Shown one piece after another: positions 22,901-34,200 of a stretch of 42,098 bases of DNA; position 1 is the first letter of the stretch, and each line of letters begins with the position of its first letter. Under the pieces are notes generated by a model. The model worked only from the letters and a program-made list of their open reading frames with translations, was not told where the DNA came from and did no database searches. Source of the DNA: Branchiostoma floridae (Eukaryota > Chordata > Leptocardii > Amphioxiformes > Branchiostomatidae); assembly GCF_000003815.2 (NCBI RefSeq), contig NC_049993.1, forward strand, positions 14,081,333 to 14,123,430, given 5' to 3'. The translations under genes and the position numbers were made by a program.

Positions 22901-24049
22901 AAGGTAATCAACGTGTACCAATTTTTTAAATACAATGAAACCCACACAATTCAAGGCTTCTTGAGCTAAACAACAAGCAGATGCAATTACAATTACTGCC
23001 CTAAAAGATAACCTTAAAAGGTAATTAACATGCAGACAGTGGAGTGACGGATCACATTTTCATTACCATAATTGGTTGCTTACGTCACGTCTGATATATA
23101 AGCCCACACAGGACCAAAAGGTCGCCAAACGCGACGACTGGAAAACGGTGATATAAAACGTTTCTACAGCAGAACGGACGTTATTAGCGGATTGGCATCT
23201 TTTAATGACGTCTTGTGGCTTGTAATTAATGTGTCTAATACCGGTTATTAGGCTTTGAGGACAAAGGTTAAAAACTATGTGACATACCCTGTATTACTTC
23301 AACAAGGGATGTCTCAAAATGTATTTAGGGGTAATGGGCAGATGATGTTTTGGTTAAGGAAATTCGTTTGAAAATGTGTAACACTTACTCTAGAGCTCTA
23401 TTTTCCGGGGCTGTAACTGGCAACACCCCACAGTAGGCCGACCGGATGCTGAGTGGACTGCTATAGGCCAGGTTTAATCAGGCTAATATGAAATGAGTAA
23501 ACAAATAAGGATGGGTCAAGGCTTTAATATTGACGGCCCCGTTTCATCTTTACCATTAGTATTCCAGTCACTCATCATTGTATATTTTTGTGACAAGTCT
23601 ACAGAGAGAGGAATGAGAAACGCAGTTCACCCAAGTAGCTGTTGGACTGCAGTACTGCCGGAACATGATAGATCTCGTTGTGAGACTGCTATTATGCAGA
23701 CTATCATACAAAACTGTTATGATGAGGGTGGGTGCATAGATGCATCTCCATAGATGCAAATTGAATCGCAACATCGTACTTAGAGGCTATACACAAACTA
23801 ACTTACACTAAAGATAAAGTTGCAAGGTTATTCATAAATGTTCTGATTGACATATTTAAAAGTATCCAAGTGGAAAGTCTCTTTTTGTAACACCCCTCAC
23901 AAACGAAAATGAGGCACAGCCCAATACACAACAAATACAGTTTCACGAATTTTTATTTTGTATTCAATATCCCAACTATCTGCTATGAAGAAAGACTGAT
24001 GTACGATGTATTAGAAAATAGATAATGTCATATTTTGTACATCCACCTA
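19970..24049 (+). other. Rab3 3' UTR and downstream flank
   Basis: No further gene is seen. The first poly(A)-signal candidate is ATTAAA at about 20493; no good AATAAA is near, so the 3' end is uncertain. A diverged tandem duplication (about 22826-23010, period about 104) repeats ATACAATG.AACCCACA and GGCTTCTTGAGCTAAACAAC. Another copy of the GACAGGAAGTTAGGTCAA repeat lies at about 22478. Confidence 0.5.
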
Positions 24050-24053
24050 TTAA

Positions 24054-25005
24054 CCCTATTCAGACGGGGGGGGGGGGGGCTTTTGAGGCCCGCGCCAACT
24101 TCGATGTCCTATAACGCCAGAACGGCTTACGCTAGAGACACCAAATTTAGTGAGTTTTCCTAAAATATTGTTGGCAACAATTTCACGAAGTTTGACAAAT
24201 TTTCCATTTTTTCGTGTTGCCATGGCAACCGTTTGTTGACAGGCTGTTTTGCCCAAAATCACTATTTTTGGTTCTAACAATGTATTTTTCACATTTATTT
24301 GCTATATTACTGCTATTTTGTTACATAAATAAAATCTTATATCATTTAGCATATCTTTCATAATTATATATGCATATATTATGCTAATTTAATGACGTCA
24401 TCAGCCCCAAATCCAAGATGGCGGACCGTATGGCCAGATCAAGAATAACAAGCTAATTATCCCTTAAAATTTGTAACTACCTGGTATTTTTTCATCAAAA
24501 TCCATCTAAATAAATGAATTGAGTCTATTTCCATTGCCCTTTGTGATTATTTGTTGCAAAAAAAGTATTTTTAAAAATTCAAGGTGGTGGATATAATATG
24601 GCGGAGCCCAACTGGTATCTTAGATGTGCATGACGTCATTTTATGACGTCATTTTGACGTCATTGATGTTGCCATTGGCAATACAAGTCGTAAGAAACAT
24701 TATTATTCTGTTATCTGCACTTGTTGTTACATCTTTGTAGAATAACTTGAAGTTTTCTGAGAATACCCTTTTTTCATGGGTACGGCCAATATAATCAAAT
24801 TGATGACGTCATAATTACGTCATCTTACGTCAACGTAACGTCAAACGTCAAATACTTGTCAGATATTATGTCGATATCATGTCTTAAAAATTTGGTGGCC
24901 CTACGGCACGTCGTTTTAGAGTTATAGGACTTCAAAGTGGAGGGCCTCAAAAGCCCCCCCCCCCCCCGGTCCAGGGATGACCAAAAAAGCCCGGTCTGAA
25001 TAGGG
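24054..25005. mobile_element. piggyBac-like non-autonomous element, 952 bp
   Basis: Termini CCCTATTCAGAC(C)GGG ... CCGGTCTGAATAGGG are flanked by TTAA on both sides (24050-24053, 25006-25009), the hallmark of piggyBac-type insertion. Arms stay alignable for about 100 bp (poly-G/C run, GCTTTTGAGGCC, GTCCTATAAC, CACCAAATTT). The interior is non-coding and holds perfect TGACGTCA octamers at 24393, 24631, 24644, 24655 and 24804 plus related ACGTCA words, and two ATGGCGGA words. Confidence 0.88.
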
Positions 25006-25009
25006 TTAA

Positions 25010-27860
25010 TGTCTCAAGAGTGAACCAAGCAGTCGGGGAGGTATCTCTTAATCTTTCATTTATTCCGTTTTGATAGACGAGCTTACTTCTAAAGTCTACC
25101 TTAAAAATACACAACATAAACCACTTCATAAGTAATACAAGTTATAAATTCTGAAAAGACTGGAACGTAACAAGAACGCAAAACATTTATCTGTTGTATT
25201 TCACCCGAAGAGCAAATTAAAAATGTAACTGTCCCAAGCCCCATGGCCAATCAACATCCAAGATCTAGTGTCGTCATCTTTCATACAAACTTTCCCGCCA
25301 CTCACCCTTGAGAGAAGTCGCACTCAGGACGTCCTGACCGCTTCCTCAGAATCGCCGGTATTTGAGGTGAGAATTTTCCTATATTCTGCGTTAGAATTCC
25401 ATGTTTCACCAATGCATTACCTTCTATGTCCTTCATAGTACTCTCAGTTGTGTATCCTCGCTCATTTAAGCTTACTTTTGAGGTATTTCTGACAGAGTAA
25501 ACTTCAACTTGAGTTTTATCATAGGGGGGTTGCGAAACCCATGTAAGGAATGTCTGGATTTTCCTGTCAGAAATTCCTCTTAAGTTTCTCAAATTGTCCT
25601 TATTTCGCAACGAAACTGGTTATCATGGTCGACGCAGTATGAATGTGTATTTTTTCTCCGCATTTTTGAAAAATTCCTGTCGGAAAACCTTGAAGGAAAT
25701 TGCGAGTACATCCACCTATTTACCAGTAGTGTACATAATTATGGTAGGCGTCCGAACATTGATATAGATAGACGGTCGACGTTAGAATTTGAAGGAAAGT
25801 TAATTTTTTGATAACCGATATAGTTGCAGCTGTAGATAAAATTTAACTAACCTCTGGAACATCTTCGCAAATCCTTTTGCAAAGCCTCAAGGACTTGGTT
25901 GAAAATTTTCATTTTGGGAAAGGGCCGTCCGACTAAGTTGTCAATCAGCGTGTAGGGGTGGTAAATGTTACCTCAGAACTTGCATATGAAATGATGTTTT
26001 CTTAGAAATTTACCACAGAGTGGCCGGAAGAAGAGTCCTGAAATCTATTAGTATCTATTTTACGTCAGCTTTACTAGTTTTTATCAGGAAAAATCCCAGG
26101 AATATAGAGTAGCGGTTTCATGTAGTAAGGTAGCCGGGAAACAGGTGTGGGGTCCCGCGTACGCGTGTTCGCAATATCCGGTACGAGGCTCGGGGAATAG
26201 CTACCGTTGACTCTTAATTCAATAGCCAATAGTTTGAGTAACAATAAAATTCTACCTCAAACGTTTTCGTAGAATGAATTTCACAAATACTCGAGGATTT
26301 TTTCTCTTATACTTGATGACGAGGGAATTTTTTAATCTCCTTGCAGCTCGTCAGCGCCGCCTAGCTCACTAGCAACGAACTGCAACACAAAACGACAGGC
26401 TAAAAGGAATTCTCAAACAGCTTAGCAATCTACTTTTCACCATTTACTATACTCCAAAAGAGGAAACGTTCATGCATGTGTAATTACCATTTTCTTCCTA
26501 AGGATGTTTTTGCCCCATTGGATGGCATTTCAGCACCAGGTATCTCAAGCTTTGAGCAAATAATTATGTGTGTGTGTGTGTGTTTCTGTCTGTCTCTAGT
26601 TATATGCATCTTTTTCTCTATCCTTTCCTCTTATCCGTCTGTGTGTATCCATGCTATCTCTCTCTCTCTCTCTCTCTAGATATAACGTTATATATATAAA
26701 TATATATATATAGCGAAATATAGCAAATCATGTAAATCCAGTACAGTAAAAACATTGATCCACAAACATCACTTTTTTCACCATTTATTCCAGCTTGTTC
26801 TTCTGTCCATACAGAGGAAAATGTCCCTTTTTTTCATATCCAAACCATACTCTAACCATTTTGCATACACAGACTAAAAAGTTTTCCAAAATATTGGCAA
26901 TTGAAAGAGACTTTCATCCCAATGAGCTCCCCAAACTAATGACAAATAGCTCATTGATAATTATAAGACTACATGGATTTCTTGAATTTCAATTTTACCT
27001 GTAATTAATTATCAATCAATTATGCTTGCCACTGTGCAAAAAACATGCAACTTTGTAACCAAGAAATGCTATATCTGTACATCATTACCTTCGAGCCAGG
27101 ATAAATTCAAAATACTTACATAGAAAAATATATCCATTCTTTCAGTAGCAAGATAACAAAACTGTCTACCTTATACCATTTACAATTACAATGTTACAAA
27201 TTTTCCCTGACACCAGAAATACTTTTTCAAGACAATGTACTTTGCAGAAGATAGTGTGTATCATATACATGTCACTAAAATCTGGCTATGATATCTTACC
27301 CATTTTAAATCAACTTAACATGTGTCAAAGGATACAGTGTCATTCACCCACCAAATAAATTAAATTATTTCTTATTAATAATAATTGAATGAATGAAGAC
27401 CTTTATTGCACATTTTTGCCCCACTGGGCTAAGTACAGGTCACACGGTAAGAATCACATATATGTAACAATGGAAACAGTCATACACATCTATATATGTA
27501 GATGTGCATCTAATCTATTCTAGGACATTCGACTTCCTCTCGCATAATACACTGGTACCATCAACTACAGGTGCAAGTGAATCTGACTGGCTGATTGCTG
27601 GCCAATACTAATGCAGCAAAAAGAATGCATAGTAAAATCTATGTGAATCAATTTGCTTAAAGGGCCAATCTAGTTTTCTTGGTCACTTTACATGAATGGC
27701 TTGATAGAGAAATGTATTGTTGGGCACCTGGCTGTTGCAAACCAGTCTGAAATGCTGTTGGGGTCACAGCAAGTGAATATTCTGGATAACATCACAGCTA
27801 ATTGATTTGCATACATTTTGTTAAGTTTGAACAGCATGGACCTTACTTTCAGTGCTGCCA
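25010..27860. other. Intergenic space between the convergent genes
   Basis: Apart from the weak ORF at 25302-25619, I see no gene. A GC-richer block lies at about 26130-26400. Simple repeats: (TG)n at 26567-26582, (TC)n at 26658-26678, (TA)n at about 26690-26712. An interspersed-repeat end occurs at 27398-27435 (TTTATTGCAC ... GGGCTAAGTACAGGT), which would also offer AATAAA to a minus-strand transcript. Confidence 0.6.
25302..25619 (-). CDS. Unassigned ORF ending at a good splice-donor match
   Basis: An open frame of about 100 codons with no ATG start. It ends in GACTTCTCTCAAG|GTGAGTGG, a consensus donor, so it could be an internal exon of a minus-strand gene between Rab3 and the NHL gene. 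I recognise no domain; composition is mixed and polar. It may equally be a chance ORF. Confidence 0.2.
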   Translation of the reverse strand, partial: PVSLRNKDNLRNLRGISDRKIQTFLTWVSQPPYDKTQVEVYSVRNTSKVSLNERGYTTESTMKDIEGNALVKHGILTQNIGKFSPQIPAILRKRSGRPECDFSQG

Positions 27861-27884
27861 ATTTACCCATAAATGTGCTCAGCA

Positions 27885-28040
27885 TGTTTCACCCGGACGG
27901 GAGACCTGGCGCATCCCCGTCTTGTAATTAGCCAGCAAAAGGGTATGTCACCCCGTAAGGGGCGGTATCACCCCGTCGTGTGTAAACATGTGCGAACATG
28001 TGTGATCACGTCGACCGATGATGATGATGATGATGATGTT
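27885..28040 (+). repeat. Possible SINE with (GAT)n tail
   Basis: A GC-rich stretch (CCCGGACGGGAGACCTGGCG, then CACCCCGTAAGGGGCGG) ends in seven GAT units at 28019-28040, typical of a retroposed element with a trinucleotide tail. GGACGGGAGACC resembles the 3' control region of 5S rRNA but the match is too short to assign. It lies antisense, just downstream of the NHL gene stop. Confidence 0.4.
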
Positions 28041-28111
28041 TCTAAATCTTTCTCCTGGTCAGGTCAGGCTCTGTGGTGCTGTTGATGACAGACTTCAATG
28101 TTGTCAGTATG

Positions 28112-28224
28112 TCATCGCTTGATGAAGAACCTGCGAGTGACAGCCCTTGCTGTTCCCAGCAGGAGAACCAGCACGACCCCAATGAACAGAACAGCTGTGC
28201 TGCTATTGGAGAAGGAAACGACTG
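28112..28224 (-). CDS. NHL gene exon 15: transmembrane helix, cytoplasmic tail, stop
   Basis: The acceptor is a long pyrimidine tract ending GTCCACAG. Phase 1 entry gives AVVSFSNSS (one N-glycosylation sequon NSS), hydrophobic TAVLFIGVVLVLLLG, then ARAVTRRFFIKR and TGA. The phase fit with exon 14 supports the join. Confidence 0.88.
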
Positions 28225-31200
28225 CTGTGGACAGATAGAGGAAAGAGTTAGTGTCAGCATGTAAAGCAATGTGAAAAAGTGTAAATTTGATGTTGGTCCA
28301 GTTTAGCTGACTGAGGTATTCTTCCACTGGTAGTACCAGAAATAAAAATTTAGGCTGGACGAGATGGCCGACACTTATTTCAATCTGCCCGCTAGGAATT
28401 CGACGTGGTAACCACGTTGTGATACGTTGGAACTACGTTGGAATTTGGACGGAGTTCCTGACCCGGCTTGCACGGGCATACAGAAAAGACAGATGATATT
28501 TTTACAGGTTCAGCGTACCAGGGAGCTGACCCTAGGTCTTTTCAACAGGCCCAATATACAGAAGAAATCTTGACCTTCATTGCCATATTGGTCATTATCC
28601 AAGGAAAACTAATTTTTTTGTGTAGCAACCTGTAAAGAATGGCCCTAAATGAGCAATCTTTGGGTGAAAATTTATTGCATTGATGGTTCGACAGACTTAG
28701 TTGCCATTTTCTGTAGAAATGTTATTTTTGTTAAAAAGTTTTTACCAAAAATAACATTTCTACAGAAATGGCAACTATGTCTGTCGGTCAGCGACAAGGC
28801 TCCCTTTTCTATTGGAAACATTGAATTGTCCGAAAAACAATGTTTTGAGAAGTGCCAGCGCTTTTCTGAGAGACAGTCAGGACAGTCCCAAATCGTAAAA
28901 AAACCTCTGGACCGACACCTTAAAAGGACTGCATATTGCAGTTTCATGTATATTTGGTGAGCAAAAACAGCCAGACTGAAACTCATAGTGCTTGCTAGTT
29001 CCAGAGTTTGCACAAAACCACATTGGAGGTGAAAGCATGTGATTGAGGAAGGCTCATAAACTCTTTATAACCTGTGCATATATTCACCTGGCCAATAAAT
29101 GCTCCATGATATTAATTTGTATCTTTGACATTTAGGTAGAAAAATGTGAGTTCCAGAATCATTGATCAGTTCTCATACATACCTTGCCTCCCAGGCTTGT
29201 TCTGTTGTACATAAACCATCTCAGCAGGTCCGTCGTAGTTGTGTCCGACTGCCGTCACACTTCTAACCAAGTGGTTGTACTGCAATGGATAAAGTATCTA
29301 GGTTAGAACCTTTAGTTTTTGTCATCAGTGCATGCATGTGATTGAAACTAGTGTGTAGCAAAACTGTACAGGACCAAATTCTGTACAGAGGATTGGTTGT
29401 ACTAATTTTTTGTTGTTGGATGGGTTGACCACTATCTCTTTGCAACCAGGGGCTGAATTGAGGGGAGCTTACAATTGGCAGGGCTGAATTGCAAGGGTCT
29501 GGAGTGGTTGCCTTTCGGCACTTACTCGGGTGAAGTCAATACGACTGTGTTAGTATAATTGCCCCATGTGTGGCCATAGGACTGTAGGTTTTGAATAACT
29601 CACACCCAGAAGGACCCCTTAACTCTTTTGGTAAATGTTGTGGGTTCTAAATGTGCTTGAGATGTGATTCTCCTCAAACTTGGGACCTCTGTCTACTGTC
29701 AAAGTGTATATAACCATTTATTGACATATTTTAGTCGCTAACATCCTTTTGATTGTTACTTCTGAACAGTTGTATTTTGTCATCCAAACGTTTTGATGTT
29801 GACAGTATCAATTTGCAGAGTTCAACAAATCAACGGACCAGAACGTCATCACAGCAAAAATCGAGAGGTTAACATAGATGCCAAGTCATGAGAACCCACC
29901 TTTTGTAATATTTTGACACTTGAAATAGCTACAAATGTAAGAGTGCTATCTGACCTGGTCTGTGACGTAGATGACCTTGTTGGTGGGGTCCAAGGTCAGC
30001 CCTGTCGGGTGGAAGAAGCGAGCGGCGCTGCCTGATCCATCTTTGTAGCCATGCTCGGGTCCGCCCGCCAGAGTTTTCACAAGTCCTGGGGAAGAACGAC
30101 GTTACTTCTCAGGTTAATATCAGGACATGTCTCATCCTTCTTTAGTATTTAGTGTTATTTTTTGTACACCTGTCGATATAGTGTGTCTATTTTATAATCA
30201 AGAAACCTGTTCCACTGATTTTTTAGGTGTTTTTTTTCGGACCGGTCAAAGAAAAAACGGGTTTGTCCCTGAATAAGTACCAATTGTTGGTATACCAATT
30301 ACTATGTGTGTTTTAGTCCTATACATGTATGACCACTTAGATTTCATACAACTGAAGGCAACTTTTTTGGGGGCAAAACTTTTTTATTTGCATGCTCGCA
30401 TCAGTTTTGGGGTTGCCAGAGGATGTCATTCATATAATCAAACCAACAATGAATTAGGTGCAAGCATGACATTAGTAAAATGTGATTAACAGTTGTTTTG
30501 CTATCTTACCTGCAGGGGTCACCATTCTGATACAGTTGTTACCCTGCATGGAAAATATTTAGGAACAATTACTTCATACATCAAGGTTCATCTAATATAT
30601 CACTAAATAAAAAAGGACAATAACTGTAATAAATGAATATTGACAAAGGTGACTAGTTCCTCATACCTTTGTCAAAAAACATCAACCTTTATGAATAATA
30701 TTTTGTGTATGTATTGTAAAGGACTGACAAAAGTCTTCATTGCAAGTTATCAGTTCAACATCTTTCCCACCAAAATGATACAATTTAGTGTCCAAAGTAT
30801 CAAAGTCTAATTTCATTCTTTAAGCAAAAAAAAAAACATTCACCTTCAAAGTCTTAAACCAAATGGTCCCTGCAGTTTCATAACAAGATACTTAGCAGCC
30901 CATAGCGGCATAAGTGCTTCAAACAAGTATCAACGTTGTAGATAAGGCATCGTGGCGTCTTGGATACACCCAATCCCTTGATCTTGGAAGTTAAGCAATG
31001 CATAGTCCGGTCAGTTCTTGGATGGGAGACCAACCAAGGACAACCAGATGCTGTAGCCTAACGTAGCATTCCACAAAATTGTCTCCTTATTAACACTTTG
31101 GGTACCTACTGGCTGGCAAAATACACCCGATATTACTATAATAATTATTATCATTATTATCATTATCATAAACATCCACTTACAAACTCGACCACATACA

Positions 31201-34200
31201 GGACCCTGTGTGTGGTGTCAAAAGCTATCCCCTCAGGATAGTTCAGTCTGGCTGCCGTCCCCTTCCCATCCTTGAATCCAGGTTCCCCTTTTGGGCTCCC
31301 AGCCAGGATGTCAACCTCATAACCTAAGGAGGAACACAGTCACTTGGTTAACTATGGGCTGAGTTCTCATGACGAAGATTTCTGGTCGTAGGACAATGTC
31401 AATTATGTCCATGTTGTTTTTTGCTTCGTGTGAACAGACCCGCAGCGTCAGGCGACAAATATTTATAGCCCGGTTGTATCTCAACCTCAGGGTGGACATA
31501 CACTGCTTTTGGCCGCCAGCGGGAGGTGTCTGGGGCACTGTTTTCCTTGTGCAAAAGAATCACATCTCGGTACTGATGTAAGTTGCTTTCCCTTGCGCTT
31601 TCTGAACCCATGCTACTTCTGTCAAACTTTATCTTCCATTTCCTGAAGCAGTTTGAAGCAGCAAGGAAACTCGCTGTTTTATAGAAAATACTACAGGATA
31701 AGAAGCAAAATGGAGATGATGAGGAAAACCAAGGAAACCGAGTCATAAGTGACATTTTTCACTACAAAACTGAGCGAGTCAAAATGCACGTGTCACAAGG
31801 TGTTGTGATAAATCCGGGGTCACCATTTTTTTCTTTTTTTTTCTTACAAAACGGGGTGCTGCGGGAGTCCCGGGAACATGCGCTCGAACAGAGAGCAGAC
31901 AGATGACTTTGGCATATGTCAATGTCATACGGCCAGAAGATTTTCCTTGTGCAAACTCAACCTGGCGCTAAATCCAGGACAACAGATAGAAAAAAAAGTT
32001 CTGCTGCAATACCAAGGTCACATAATATTCTGTATTTTAGAAAGAAAAAATAATTACAACCTACAGTAAAAAGATTAATAAGCATTACCTTGTAAATTGA
32101 TTGTCCTGATAGCATGGTTGAACTGGGAAGGAGACAAATAGAAGAATCATTTCATTGATTCATCATGATATAAGATAACATGAAATCTGTCAAGGAAAAA
32201 GAATACTGATACCATAGTCAATGCTAAGGTCAATTTCATGGTCAAAGAAGAAGAATCTGATGTAAAAAAAAGCAAATTCAAGAATTTAACCATTCAATAT
32301 TATCTATTACACCATACTATGTGACTATAAGCCATTTGTTTGACCTTGATTTACCCAATTTCGTATTTGGTTGACTATGTCAGCCTTATTCACCAAATTG
32401 ACTGTCTACTGCAGCTTTGGGGACGTGACATTGGAGCCATGTGACTGCAGCAACAGGCTGTAAGTGCCAGGTAACCTGTGTCTAGAGACTGTGGCATATT
32501 CTGGATTCAAGGCCGCCGATATACACATAGTGAAGTGGTTAGATAGAGAAAAGTCTTAAAACTAGGTTTACTAAATGCAGTTAAAGTGACTTGTCACCCA
32601 CTCACAAAAATCAAAAACAAACAAACAAACTCACATGATCGGAGATGTAGAGTATGTCTGTGTATGGGTCGTACGCCATCTGTGTGGCGTGGTAGAACCT
32701 GGCAGCCCTGCCCTGACCATTCACCAAACCCTTCTCCTTAGGGGTACCAGCAACAGTCNNNNNNNNNNNNNNNNNNNNNNNNNNNNNNNNNNNNNNNNNN
32801 NNNNNNNNNNNNNNNNNNNNNNNNNNNNNNNNNNNNNNNNNNNNNNNNNNNNNNNNNNACCTGAAAACAAATTATCCTATAGGAAACCATTCCTTAAGGC
32901 ATTATTCCCAGCATGCATCACACTCCACCAGGGCCTGCATGAAGGGTCAATACTCCGAAGTTACTAGATTATAAATAGTTCATTTACATGATTGTATTTG
33001 TTCATCTGTGGTTAATCTTTACAAACTGGAGATGTGGTCTTTAAGAAAATAAAAATCTCCTCTTAAGTATATATTATCTGCATCTGTTTTAGACCAATTT
33101 TGTATGTGGAAACTTGGTTAATGTGACTATGAAAACTTTTTTTTACCTCACTGTTGTTATTTGCTTGGACATGTAAGCCCTAAAAGACGTGAACGCCCGT
33201 CGGTATAATCTGCTAAATTTTCTAATCGGTCAACATTTTTTCCGGCCTGTTTTTGCGAACCGGTCTAAAAATGGTTTTGCATCGGTACACCATACCGGTA
33301 CCCTCCCCTAATGTGTACTATGTAACTGGATATATGACATAATTAGAAAATAATATAAGTTTGCATCATTAAACCTCAAACGAATTAAGAAAACAAGTCT
33401 CACCATCAGGCATACTCATCTCTCGGATCACATGGTTGTCCTATAAGAAAAACAAAGTGTTGCTGTGACATAATATTAGTGTTCAGCACCAAGGACAGGT
33501 CTGTTTGCATATGTGTATATGGTTGGTGTTCAGCACCAAGGACAGGTCTGTTTGCTTGTATCTTTGGCAAACAAAAATTGGCACAGAAAAAAGGGAAGTG
33601 TATTCAGATACTTTTATTGGAACTTGCCCAGTAATATACGCATTGTACAATGATTTGAGTGATAGTGAGTGAGTTAGTGTGATTGAAAAAAAAATAAGAT
33701 CATCAGGACATTAACATTACAAAAACTGGACGTTCTTTTGCATTACCAAAGTCACACACCAGGGGCATGATACAGACTTCACCTAGACCAAACTAGTGAT
33801 CTAGACCAAACTGTGCCATCGAAAAAAGTATTCAGTTACCAATTATTATTATGATCTATTAATAGTTTCTAAAGTTATGCTGGCCACAAATATCACAAAA
33901 CACTGAAACACACACCCATTAAAACAGAGATGTGAGGTAATAAAGTTTGATACAGTAGAAGCCGCTAATTGCACGGCCTACTTGCCAGTGAATTTCTTGC
34001 AATTATCCGGCTGGTGCAATAATGCGAAGTTATCTAGCTGCACCACATCGGTTTGGGAGTTTGGGATTCCGTGCAGCTAACAGAAGTGTGCGTTAATCCG
34101 TTGTGCAATTAACTGGCTTCTACGGTATAAATAAACTTGAGAATATCTACTTACAGTATCTGCAACAAACATCCTGTTTTGCTTGGCATCCAGGTATAAT

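Noticed and set aside
28649-29013. Overlapping 103- and 113-codon ORFs on both strands
   Set aside because: Both read through the 40-bp hairpin and its flanks; the symmetry of the palindrome opens frames on both strands.
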